From Caulobacteraceae bacterium (lineage in GTDB: Bacteria > Pseudomonadota > Alphaproteobacteria > Caulobacterales > Caulobacteraceae): 64,000 nucleotides of DNA. Both the position numbers and the translations under genes were made by a program. Where the stretch lies: positions 1 to 64,000 of the forward strand of contig JAIXZX010000001.1 of NCBI GenBank assembly GCA_027489335.1. Direction: 5' to 3'. The stretch's first letter is position 1. The number at the start of each line of letters is the position of its first letter. The notes under the pieces were generated by a model. The model was given only the letters and a program-made list of their open reading frames with translations. It was not told the origin of the DNA and made no database searches. Of this stretch, positions 34,532 through 41,759 are shown one piece after another.

Positions 34532-35614
34532 TCAGCCCAGGCTGGCGATCAAACCGACCGTGGGCGGCGTGCGGCCGGCGACCAGATCGCTCATCGCCTT
34601 TTGGACCGCGTCCGGGCCCGACACATGGCGCAGGGCGAGGCTCCCCTTCAGCTCCTCGACCATCCGCATCGTCTCCGCCTGGGTGCGACGCTGGATGACG
34701 CCGGGTCCCAGGTCGCCATCGCGTTTGGCGATATGGGCGGGGATGAAGATGAAATCGTGGGAGGGCGCGCCCTCCACCTTGCCGGTGGAGCGGGGCTGGT
34801 CCCAGTGGGTGGCGCCCACCGCGCAGCTGAGCTTCAGCTGCGGTCCAAACCGCTTGTGGATGGCGCCGATCACCACCCCATCCCCGGCCATGTCGACGAA
34901 GGCCGAGGGAACGGCGCCATCGAGGCTGTCGATGTCCCCATAGGCGATCACCTGATCGCAGAGGCCGAGCCCCTCGACGAAGGCCATGTTCCCCGGGGAG
35001 GTCAGGCCGATCACCCGGGGCCTGGGCTCTGGATGGCGGGCCAGCATGTTGAGCAGACCGATGGCCGTCTTGGACGAGGCGCTGCCCACCAGCACCTGCT
35101 CGGCGCCGAAGAAGTCGCTATCGACCAGATAGTCATAGAGCAGATAGCCGGTGCCCAGCAGGGGCAACAGCAGGCACCGCTGATCCTCAAGCGCCCTCAT
35201 GGCCTCGGGCTCGCCGGTGGTCCGCTGATAGTGATTGTAGAAGGCCGGCAGCTCTGCGCGGTGGGACGCGGCGTCCACAAAGCCCCGCGGACCCACCGCA
35301 TCGGGCGTCAGGACGACGTGAGAGGCGGTGGGGAAGAAGCCATAGATCCGCTCGCCGACGGGCAGGTCGGGATGGCGCGAGGCCACCACATCGGCGAACC
35401 CCCAGACCGGGACGAGGCCCCAGGGCTCAGGCGCCGGGAAATAGCCCCAATAGCCGATGGTGGCGCCCGAGAGCGCGTAGCTGACATTGTTGGCGGTGAG
35501 CGCGAACCGGTCGATGGCCAGCAGAACTTCGCCCTGCGCCAGCTCCGGCTGAGGAAGCTCTACAAGACGGCTCTCGGTCAGCGCGCCGCGGCGCAGCTGG
35601 AGTTGGGTGATCAC
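34532..35614 (-). CDS. DUF2855 family protein (quinone-reductase-like fold)
   Basis: The 360-residue product starts MITQLQLRRGALTESRLVEL and continues EVLLAIDRFALTANNVSYAL, IGYWGYFPAPEPWGLVPVWG and VGERIYGFFPTASHVVL, the hallmarks of DUF2855. The family resembles medium-chain dehydrogenases and its N-terminal part looks like a GroES-like fold. However, the NADPH loop is poorly conserved (VLVGSASSKTAIGLL is in the right place). The reaction is unknown. Members often sit beside hydrolases and dehalogenases of catabolic clusters. Its start overlaps the stop of the upstream membrane-protein gene by four bases (35611-35614), so it is the last gene of a four-gene unit. Confidence 0.85.
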   Translation of the reverse strand: MITQLQLRRGALTESRLVELPQPELAQGEVLLAIDRFALTANNVSYALSGATIGYWGYFPAPEPWGLVPVWGFADVVASRHPDLPVGERIYGFFPTASHVVLTPDAVGPRGFVDAASHRAELPAFYNHYQRTTGEPEAMRALEDQRCLLLPLLGTGYLLYDYLVDSDFFGAEQVLVGSASSKTAIGLLNMLARHPEPRPRVIGLTSPGNMAFVEGLGLCDQVIAYGDIDSLDGAVPSAFVDMAGDGVVIGAIHKRFGPQLKLSCAVGATHWDQPRSTGKVEGAPSHDFIFIPAHIAKRDGDLGPGVIQRRTQAETMRMVEELKGSLALRHVSGPDAVQKAMSDLVAGRTPPTVGLIASLG

Positions 35615-36060
35615 GGCGTCACAACCTTTCGCGGGCGCAGGGAGAGCAGCAGGAAGACCACGGCCAGGGCGGCCTGGGCAACCGTGGTGTAGTGCTCGGG
35701 CGGATGATGATCCCCCGACCCGCGGCCAAACCAGCCGTCCAGGGCCACCAGTCCCCGTTCCAGGATGACCAGCAGCAGAAAGAGCGGGACCAGGCTGCGA
35801 TAGCGCAGGGCCACGGCCAGCTGGGCGAGGCCATGGGGGATTTGCATGGCGCCGTACCAGGCGAAAACAGCCACGATGGTCTCCCGCCGGGTGGACAGGT
35901 CAATGCCGGCGATGGTCCCGGCCCCGCCGTCCGGCAGGCCGTAGTGGATCAGCCCCGGGACCAGGGAGCCCAGGGCCGAGAGCCCCAGGAACCAGGCCGA
36001 CACCGCCGCCCCGCCATAGGCCGCATTGGTGGACGGCGGCAGCAGGGCGCCCCACCGCAT
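35611..36060 (-). CDS. Small integral membrane protein, 149 aa, unknown function
   Basis: Four hydrophobic segments (about residues 16-36, 60-78, 84-104 and 125-143) with little else; segments read VSAWFLGLSALGSLVPGLIH, VAVFAWYGAMQIPHGLAQLA, LVPLFLLLVILERGLVALDG and AALAVVFLLLSL. I do not recognise a named family, although the layout resembles small DUF4345-like or DoxX-like four-helix proteins. A GSGDHHPPEHYTT loop contains several His residues. ATG 36060 lies two bases after the stop of the dehalogenase gene, and its own stop overlaps DUF2855, so it is translated within the same operon. The frame is open further upstream inside the dehalogenase gene, but that part is a shadow. Confidence 0.75.
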   Translation of the reverse strand: MRWGALLPPSTNAAYGGAAVSAWFLGLSALGSLVPGLIHYGLPDGGAGTIAGIDLSTRRETIVAVFAWYGAMQIPHGLAQLAVALRYRSLVPLFLLLVILERGLVALDGWFGRGSGDHHPPEHYTTVAQAALAVVFLLLSLRPRKVVTP

Positions 36061-36062
36061 GG

Positions 36063-36962
36063 CTAGCTGACCGCCAGGAAGGCGGTGATGGCGGCCACCA
36101 GTTGGTCGGCGGCGTCTTCCTGGATGAAGTGGCCGGCGCCTGGAATTATCTGGTGTTTCTGACCCTGCGCGCCGGGGATGCTCGCCTGGGCGCGGACCTC
36201 CCAGCCCTTGGCCACGGGATCGAGCTCGCCGAACAGGGTCAGGAAGGGTTTCTCGAAACGCTGGAGCTTCTCCCAGGCGGCCTTGTTCAGGGGCACGCCG
36301 GGATTGTCCGGCTGGACGGCGATGAGCAGGGGGAAGGAGATCAGGCCCCACTCATAGTCCGAGGATGGGAAGGGGGCGAGATAGGCCGCGCGCTCGGCCT
36401 CGCTCAGCTTGTTCTCCATGCCCTGGTCGAGCATTGGCCAGGGAAAGGCCGTGGCGGCGTTCATCATGCCGACCCACATCTTCATGAAGTCGCTTTCGCC
36501 CTCGCCGATGGGCAGGCCGGTATTGGCGGCGATGACCCGGTCGAACCGATCCGGATGCTCTGCCACCAGATAGAGGCCGATGGTGCCGCCCCAGTCCTGG
36601 CAGAAGAGGGTGATGTGGCGCAGGTCCATGGCGGTGAGCCACTTGCCCATCCAGTCATAATGACGGGCCAGCGTATAGTCGTCCTTGGCGGCCGGCTTGT
36701 CCGACCGGCCACAACCCACCAGGTCCACGGCGATCACCCGACGCCCCGTGGCCAGCAGGCCGGGGATCATCTTTCGATAGAGATAGGCCCAGGTGGGGTT
36801 GCCGTGCATCAGCAGGATCGGTTCGGCGTCCCTCGGTCCCTCGTCCACATAGTGGATGCGGATATCGGTCCCATCGTCGTCCTGGATGGTGAGGTAGTGC
36901 GGCGCCCACGGGAAGTTGGGCAGGTTTGCGAAGCGCTCGTCAGGGGTGCGCAGGATGTTCAT
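36063..36962 (-). CDS. Haloalkane dehalogenase, subfamily I type (copy 2)
   Basis: This 299-residue protein has the expected features of a hydrolytic haloalkane dehalogenase: MNILRTPDERFANLPNFPWA at the N-terminus, H53-G-N-P-T-W oxyanion/halide loop, nucleophile D123 with halide-binding W124 in CQDWGG, catalytic acid D248 (FGELDPVAKG) and H278 (GAGHFIQED). The length is normal. Such enzymes cleave carbon-halogen bonds through an alkyl-enzyme ester; the natural substrate is unknown. GGAG precedes ATG 36962 at seven bases. It is the second gene of the minus-strand unit 37653 to 34532. Compared with copy 1 the active-site residues are closer to consensus. Confidence 0.92.
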   Translation of the reverse strand: MNILRTPDERFANLPNFPWAPHYLTIQDDDGTDIRIHYVDEGPRDAEPILLMHGNPTWAYLYRKMIPGLLATGRRVIAVDLVGCGRSDKPAAKDDYTLARHYDWMGKWLTAMDLRHITLFCQDWGGTIGLYLVAEHPDRFDRVIAANTGLPIGEGESDFMKMWVGMMNAATAFPWPMLDQGMENKLSEAERAAYLAPFPSSDYEWGLISFPLLIAVQPDNPGVPLNKAAWEKLQRFEKPFLTLFGELDPVAKGWEVRAQASIPGAQGQKHQIIPGAGHFIQEDAADQLVAAITAFLAVS

Positions 36963-36987
36963 GGCGTTCTCCAGGAGCCGGCCGGCC

Positions 36988-37653
36988 TCAGCCGGCCAGG
37001 ATCGGGGTCGAGTTCAATTGGGCGTGGAGGAGGACGATGTGGCCGAGCGCCGCGGCCAGGGCGAGCGCCAGGGCGACCCAGACCTTGGGTCCCGCCAGCG
37101 TCATGATCTGGGGCTTGGTCGGGAAGGAATAGGTCTGCGGCATGGCCGCGAACTTGAACTCGTGGGCGCCTGCGAAACGGGGATCGACCACCAGGGCGAC
37201 CAGGTCGCGGCGGCTACGGTAGCGCATATAGCCGATGATCGACCAGCCGGGATCGGCCTCCACGCCCCAGGCGTCAAAATAGCCGCCGACCTTGCGCGCC
37301 GCGATGGCCGGGTGGCCGCCCCGGGCGAACAGGGCCGGCAGGAACATGCGGGTATAGCCCTCCATCACCTGCCGGGCCGGCTTGGGCGCTCCGCTCTCGG
37401 GGTCTGGAATGTCGCCAGGGGCGAACCGCACCAGGTTGAGCATGAAGAACTCACGGCCGTCGTCGGCCTCAAGGAAGGCCTGCAAGGTCGCCAGATCGTT
37501 GCGCCCATCCATCTCAAGCCCCGTGGCGATCAGATCGGCCAGGACTGACTGGACCTCGGCCTTAGACAGAGGTCCGCGCCAGTTGACATACCAGGCCAGG
37601 AAAAGAGCGTAGGCCAGGAGGGCTAGGCCCCAGGGCAGCAGAAAGATCGGCAT
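36988..37653 (-). CDS. Membrane protein with DUF1330-like dimeric alpha/beta-barrel domain
   Basis: The 221-residue product has one hydrophobic segment at each end (about residues 2-23 and 190-210). Between them lies a soluble domain with EFFMLNLVRFAPGDI, GYTRMFLPALFARGGHPAIA, WSIIGYMRYRSRRDLVALVV and DPRFAGAHEFKFAAM. The order of these segments resembles DUF1330 and related ferredoxin-like barrels. The catalytic role is unknown and the transmembrane framing is unusual for that fold. ATG 37653 is preferred because GGGGGG lies five bases upstream; ATG 37665 is the alternative. It is the first gene of the four-gene unit (with copy-2 dehalogenase, a membrane protein and DUF2855). Confidence 0.75.
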   Translation of the reverse strand: MPIFLLPWGLALLAYALFLAWYVNWRGPLSKAEVQSVLADLIATGLEMDGRNDLATLQAFLEADDGREFFMLNLVRFAPGDIPDPESGAPKPARQVMEGYTRMFLPALFARGGHPAIAARKVGGYFDAWGVEADPGWSIIGYMRYRSRRDLVALVVDPRFAGAHEFKFAAMPQTYSFPTKPQIMTLAGPKVWVALALALAAALGHIVLLHAQLNSTPILAG

Positions 37654-37678
37654 CGAACCCCCCATCGCGCGTCTTCTT

Positions 37679-37707
37679 ATGACACTTATAATGTCATTAT
37701 ATTGGCA
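37679..37707. promoter_or_regulatory. Operator-like dyad and TGCCAAT motif upstream of the 37653 operon
   Basis: ATGACA (37679-37684) and TGTCAT (37692-37697) form an inverted repeat with a seven-base AT-rich spacer. It overlaps TGTCA-TTAT-ATTGGCA at 37692-37707 (TGCCAAT-ATAA-TGACA on the minus strand). The stretch is strikingly AT-rich for this genome and lies 26-54 bases upstream of ATG 37653, where promoter and operator are expected. A TetR-type regulator encoded at 41113 is a plausible but unproven ligand. Confidence 0.5.
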
Positions 37708-37744
37708 AGCCTCACCATGGCAACCGTCTTGCCGCAGGCGCGCC

Positions 37745-38839
37745 TCAGCGCTGACCGTTCATGCGCCGGCCGACGCGGACCTCTTCGGTTCCCGCCGGCA
37801 GGGAGATCAGGTCCCCGTCCCGGCCGATCTTCAGCGAGCCGGAGAACTGGCCGCGGGCGTCGCCCAGGAACGGGCCTTCCAGGGCGCGGACCGGCAGGGG
37901 CGGCACGATGTGGTTCAGCAGCAGGAATTTCACGCCGGCCCGCTCAGCCAGCTGAGCGGCCTGTTCCGGGGTGGTGTGATAGTCGGTGATGTCCGCGAAG
38001 ATCCGGGCGAGGTTGGCGCGGCCTGCGGCCTCGGCCGCCGCCTGCTGGCGGTTCACCAGGTCGATGGACAGGGCCTCATGCACCAGCAGGTCGGCGCCCC
38101 TGGCCTGGGCCTCCACCACCGGCGAAGGCGTAGTGTCGCCGCTGATCACAGCGCTGCGGCCCTTGTAGTCGAACCGGTAGCCGACGGCCGGCTGGATGGG
38201 ATCATGGTCGACCCGGAAGGCGGTGATCTTCAGGTCGGGCTCATTGACGATCACGAGGCTCGTCTCGCCCTCGGGAATGGCGAAGGGCCGCGCCGTCGCG
38301 CCATAACCGGTGGGCGGGGTGACGTCCTCCCCGTGGTGGGCGATCCGGTAGCCGCGATCGAGGCTGTAGGCCTGGGCGAAGCCGGCCACCACGGTCTCGA
38401 CGCCTGGCGGGCCATGGACTGGAGTCGGGGCGGTCGCCGAGCTCGTCGCCCACCGCTGCATGAGAAGCTCTCCCAGACCGTCCATATGGTCGGAATGGAA
38501 GTGGGTCAGCAGGATGGCCTCCACCCGGGCCGGCGGCAGGCTCATCAGGGTGAGATTGCGGCTGGCGCCGGACCCAGTGTCGACGATGAACAGCCTCTGG
38601 CCCACCACCACGGCCGTGCAGGGTCCGCCCCGGCTGACGTCAGGCATGGGCGAACCGGCGCCGCACAGGGCCACATGCAGGCCGTCCGGCAGGTCGGTGA
38701 GCGGATCGGCCGCCATGTTCCGCGCCATCAGCCTGTCCATCATGGCCAGCGCCAGGGGACCACGGGCGACCCACAGCCCTCCCCCCACGACCAGGATCAG
38801 AGCGAGAAGGATCAGGGCGAGTCTTGCAGGCCAGCGCAT
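37745..38839 (-). CDS. Metallo-beta-lactamase-fold hydrolase, RNase Z/AtsA-like, membrane-anchored
   Basis: The 364-residue protein has an N-terminal membrane anchor (about 6-26) and then an MBL fold. The zinc motif is THFHSDHMDGLG, with further ligands in SGDTTPS and LLLNHIVPP. LLVHEALSIDLV and YHTTPEQAAQLAERAG match the RNase Z branch of the family. That branch includes true tRNA maturases but also the AtsA-type arylsulfatase. The anchor and the location between sulfatase-related genes make an extracytoplasmic esterase or sulfatase-like role more likely than tRNA processing, but this is inference. GGAG precedes ATG 38839. It lies 33 bases downstream of the formylglycine-generating-enzyme gene, in the same direction. 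Confidence 0.85.
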   Translation of the reverse strand: MRWPARLALILLALILVVGGGLWVARGPLALAMMDRLMARNMAADPLTDLPDGLHVALCGAGSPMPDVSRGGPCTAVVVGQRLFIVDTGSGASRNLTLMSLPPARVEAILLTHFHSDHMDGLGELLMQRWATSSATAPTPVHGPPGVETVVAGFAQAYSLDRGYRIAHHGEDVTPPTGYGATARPFAIPEGETSLVIVNEPDLKITAFRVDHDPIQPAVGYRFDYKGRSAVISGDTTPSPVVEAQARGADLLVHEALSIDLVNRQQAAAEAAGRANLARIFADITDYHTTPEQAAQLAERAGVKFLLLNHIVPPLPVRALEGPFLGDARGQFSGSLKIGRDGDLISLPAGTEEVRVGRRMNGQR

Positions 38840-38872
38840 GGCGGGGCTCCAGGTTGTCGTTTTGCGGCGGGA

Positions 38873-39913
38873 TCAGCCGGGCTCCGGCGCGGTCGTGACC
38901 CGCAGGACCGTCCTGAACCCCACATGGGAGGCTCCGCTGTCGTGGGGACCGGGCGCCCGGGCGGCGGGGCGATAGCGGAAGCAGAAGTTATCGGCGCACA
39001 GGAAGGAGCCGCCCTTGATCACATGCTTGGGCTGGCCCGGCTCGTCCGGGTCCCGGGACATGGCCCGGGAGGGTCCGCCCTGCTCCAGCACCGAAGCCGG
39101 GACAAGACCCGGGCGGTACCAGTCCGACGTCCATTCCCAGACATTACCGGTGATGTCGTAGAGGCCATGGCCATTGGCCGGGAAGCAGCCCACTGGCGCG
39201 GGCTGGGCCTTGTGACCGTCCTCGCCGGTGTCGGCCACGGGGAAGACCCCCTGCCAGGTGTTGGCCAGCGGCGTCGCCTCGGGCGCCGGATCATCGCCCC
39301 AGGCATAGCGCGCGCCGTCGAGCCCGCCGCGGGCGGCGTATTCCCACTCGGCTTCGGTGGGCAGGTCCCGGCCGAGCCACTGGGCATAGGCCTGGGCGTC
39401 CTCCCAGCCGATGTGCACCACAGGCCAGGAGTCCTTGCCGGTGATCGAGCTGCCCGGGCCCTCGGGATGGCGCCAGTCGGCGGCGGGAATGATCCGCCAC
39501 CAGGCGGCCGGATTTCCGCCTGCGGCGCCCGCGCCGACAAAGACCAGGGACGCTGGCCGCCGCTCTTCGGCCGAGAGGCCCGGATAGGCCGCCTCCGGCA
39601 GAGGGCGCTCGGCCTGGGTCACATAGCCGGTGGCCTCGACGAAGCGGGCGAAGGCCGCGTTGGTGACCTCGGTCTGGTCGATCCAGAAGTCCCCCACCCG
39701 CACATTGCGCGGCGGTCCTTCTTCAGGATGCTCAGGCGACGCCCCCATGGCGAAGACCCCGCCGGTCAGACGCACCATGCCGGCGGTGGGGTTGGCCGGA
39801 TCAGGGAGCGTCAGGTCCGCCAGACAGGCCTTGGGCGCTTCCACGCCACGCTCGCAGCCGCCCAGGGCGCCGAGGACCGTCAGGCCGAGGCCAAGGGCCA
39901 GGGGACGTCGCAT
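38873..39913 (-). CDS. Formylglycine-generating enzyme (sulfatase-modifying factor) homologue, predicted lipoprotein
   Basis: FGE oxidises the Cys of the CxPxR motif in sulfatases to formylglycine. The 346-residue product has the FGE-sulfatase fold: GMVRLTGGVFAMG, DFWIDQTEVTNAAFARFVE, WPVVHIGWEDAQAYAQWLG, LPTEAEWEYAARGG and GLYDITGNVWEWTSDWY. Crucially, both copper-binding catalytic cysteines are present: C306 and C311 in GGSFLCADNFCFRYR. The N-terminus MRRPLALGLGLTVLGALGGC has a lipobox with Cys20, so it is predicted to be a lipoprotein. ATG 39913 is chosen; a longer frame starts at TTG 39979 with no support. Two CAPSR sulfatases lie in the same cluster and are likely clients. Confidence 0.92.
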   Translation of the reverse strand: MRRPLALGLGLTVLGALGGCERGVEAPKACLADLTLPDPANPTAGMVRLTGGVFAMGASPEHPEEGPPRNVRVGDFWIDQTEVTNAAFARFVEATGYVTQAERPLPEAAYPGLSAEERRPASLVFVGAGAAGGNPAAWWRIIPAADWRHPEGPGSSITGKDSWPVVHIGWEDAQAYAQWLGRDLPTEAEWEYAARGGLDGARYAWGDDPAPEATPLANTWQGVFPVADTGEDGHKAQPAPVGCFPANGHGLYDITGNVWEWTSDWYRPGLVPASVLEQGGPSRAMSRDPDEPGQPKHVIKGGSFLCADNFCFRYRPAARAPGPHDSGASHVGFRTVLRVTTAPEPG

Positions 39914-39973
39914 GCCCCGTGCCGTTCGCTGGCCGCCCCGCCCCACCTGCGCCTCCCTCGAGCCTTGCGCTCG

Positions 39974-39988
39974 TCGCAACTATTGGCA
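39974..39988. promoter_or_regulatory. TGCCAAT-N3-TGC motif between FGE and GST genes
   Basis: On the minus strand TGCCAAT-AGT-TGCGA runs from 39988 to 39974. The plus strand also shows AACTA-TTGGCA-TAGTT, a 5-bp inverted repeat (39978-39993). It is about 60-75 bases upstream of the FGE start and 33-47 upstream of the GST start, so it could control both divergent genes. It shares its core with the motifs at 31738 and 37692. Confidence 0.45.
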
Positions 39989-40020
39989 TAGTTCGTGCTG
40001 AAATCAAGCGGAGCTGACCG

Positions 40021-41049
40021 ATGCCCGACCGCCAGCCCATCGCCCTCTCCGGCTCGCCCGGATCGCCCTATACCCGCAAGATGCTCGCCCTGTTGCGGTA
40101 TCGGCGCATTCCCTACCGCTATCTGATGGCCAACAGCCCCGCGGTCGCCGACCTGCCCCAGCCCAAGGTGCGGCTGCTGCCGACCTTCTACCTGCCTGAC
40201 GAGGCTGGCGCTTTGCAGGCGGTGGTGGATTCCACCCCGCTGATCCGCCGCCTGGAGCGCGAGGTTGAGGGACGCTCGGTGATCCCGGACGACCCGGCGC
40301 TGGCCTTCCTCGACGAGCTGATCGAGGACTATGCCGATGAATGGCTGACCAAGGCCATGTTCCACTACCGCTGGGCCTATGCCGACGATATCGATCGGGC
40401 CGGCCGCATCCTGCCCGCCTGGTCTGGGCTGTCGATCCCCGATGAGACGCTCGCCCAGAGGGGCGAGATGTTCAGCCGCCGGCAGATCGACCGCCTCTAT
40501 GTGGTCGGCTCCAATCCCGTCACCGGCCCGGTGATCGAGGCCAGCTACCGCCGCTTCCTGGAGGCCTTCGAGGCCCACCTGACCCATCAGCCCTATCTGC
40601 TGGGGCGCAGGCCTGGGGCCAGCGACTTCGCCGTTTACGGCCAGCTGACGCAGCTGGCTCAGTTCGACCCCACCCCCATGGCCCTGACCCTGAAGATCGC
40701 GCCCAGGGTGTTCGCCTGGGTCAGCCTGATGGAAGACGCCTCCGGCCTGGAGCCGCAGGCCGGCGACTGGACGCCGCTGGCCGACCAGCCGGAGACGCTT
40801 GGCGCCCTGCTGGCGGAGATGGGGCGGGTCTATGTCCCGGTGATGCTGGCCAACGCCCAGGCCCTCGCGGACGGCGCGCCCGAGGTGCGGACCGAGGTGG
40901 ATGGCCTGGCCTGGACCCAGTCGCCCTTCCCCTATCAGGGCAAGTGTCTGCAATGGCTGCGCGCTTCCTATGCGAAGCTGGACGCCGACGCCCGAAGCGC
41001 CGTCGATCCGCTGCTGGATCGGTCCGGCTTGATGGCGATTTTCGCCTGA
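40021..41049 (+). CDS. Glutathione S-transferase-like protein, 342 aa
   Basis: The N-terminal thioredoxin-fold domain reads IALSGSPGSPYTRKMLALLR, with SPGSPYTRK in place of the usual Ser/Cys glutathione loop, followed by PTFYL and VVDSTPLIRRLE for the gamma-glutamyl contact (DST near residue 70). An all-helical C-terminal GST domain follows (about 95-270), with RFLEAFEAHLTHQPYLLGRR and GASDFAVYGQLTQL. It is longer than normal GSTs (200-230 residues) by about 100 residues at the C-terminus. Such enzymes can open epoxides or displace halides with glutathione, which would suit a dehalogenase cluster; that is inference. GGAGCTGACCG precedes ATG 40021. Confidence 0.85.
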   Translation: MPDRQPIALSGSPGSPYTRKMLALLRYRRIPYRYLMANSPAVADLPQPKVRLLPTFYLPDEAGALQAVVDSTPLIRRLEREVEGRSVIPDDPALAFLDELIEDYADEWLTKAMFHYRWAYADDIDRAGRILPAWSGLSIPDETLAQRGEMFSRRQIDRLYVVGSNPVTGPVIEASYRRFLEAFEAHLTHQPYLLGRRPGASDFAVYGQLTQLAQFDPTPMALTLKIAPRVFAWVSLMEDASGLEPQAGDWTPLADQPETLGALLAEMGRVYVPVMLANAQALADGAPEVRTEVDGLAWTQSPFPYQGKCLQWLRASYAKLDADARSAVDPLLDRSGLMAIFA

Positions 41050-41112
41050 GCACTGGCGCCCGCCTCCACTGCGTTCTAATCAGCCCTCTATGACTGGGCA
41101 GAGCCTCCAAGC

Positions 41113-41736
41113 GTGAACGCGCCCCGCGCCATCAAGGTCGACGTGTCGACCCCCGCGCGCCCCGCCCCCGAAGCGGATGGCCGCCGCCGCCGCTCGCAGG
41201 ACAGCCGCGCCCGCATTGTTCAGGCCATGCTGGAGCTGGTGCATGCGGGCGAGACCTCGCCGGCCGCAGAGCTGGTGGCCGACCGGGCCAAGGTCGGCCT
41301 GCGCACCGTCTTTCGGCACTTCAGCGACATGGACAGCCTCTATCGCGAGATGTCCGCGGTGATCGAGACCGAGCTGCAGGGCATTATCAGCCAGCCCTTC
41401 AAGAGCGCCGACTGGCGCGGCCGGATGGTTGAACTCGTGCAACGCAGGGCCGCCGCCTATGAGCGGATCGCCCCCTTCCGGCGGGCCGGCGATATCCACC
41501 GGCAGCGCTCCCAGGTCCTGGCCGCCGACCATGCTCGTTTCGTGGCCGTGGGCCGGGAGATACTCCAGCGCGAGTCGCCGCCAGAACTCCTGCGCGACAA
41601 GGCGAGGTTTGAAGCCCTGGACCTGCTGCTCAGCTTCGACGCCTGGAACCGGCTGCGACGGGACCAGGGCCTGTCGCCCCGCCGCACGGTGGAGGCCCTG
41701 GAGACCGCCGTCTCGGCCCTGGTCGACGCCCTCTGA
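41113..41736 (+). CDS. TetR/AcrR-family transcriptional regulator
   Basis: The 207-residue product starts at GTG 41113. After a Pro/Ala-rich leader of about 25 residues comes the TetR helix-turn-helix (about 28-75): RRRRSQDSRARIVQAMLELV, then ADRAKVGLRTVFRHFSDMDS with LYREM. The C-terminal ligand and dimer domain is helical and family-variable. It lies 63 bases after the GST gene on the same strand and is the only regulator in the sulfatase/dehalogenase cluster, so it is the natural candidate for the TGCCAAT-type motifs. No ligand is known. It is convergent with the TonB-dependent receptor gene. Confidence 0.9.
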   Translation: MNAPRAIKVDVSTPARPAPEADGRRRRSQDSRARIVQAMLELVHAGETSPAAELVADRAKVGLRTVFRHFSDMDSLYREMSAVIETELQGIISQPFKSADWRGRMVELVQRRAAAYERIAPFRRAGDIHRQRSQVLAADHARFVAVGREILQRESPPELLRDKARFEALDLLLSFDAWNRLRRDQGLSPRRTVEALETAVSALVDAL

Positions 41737-41759
41737 GGCTTTAAAGCCCGCGACCAGCC

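Noticed and set aside
37679-39991. A 770-codon open frame on the plus strand
   Set aside because: It is antisense to the MBL and FGE genes, both with catalytic motifs and ribosome sites. The product is Gly/Arg/His-rich without domains, typical of shadow frames in high-GC DNA.
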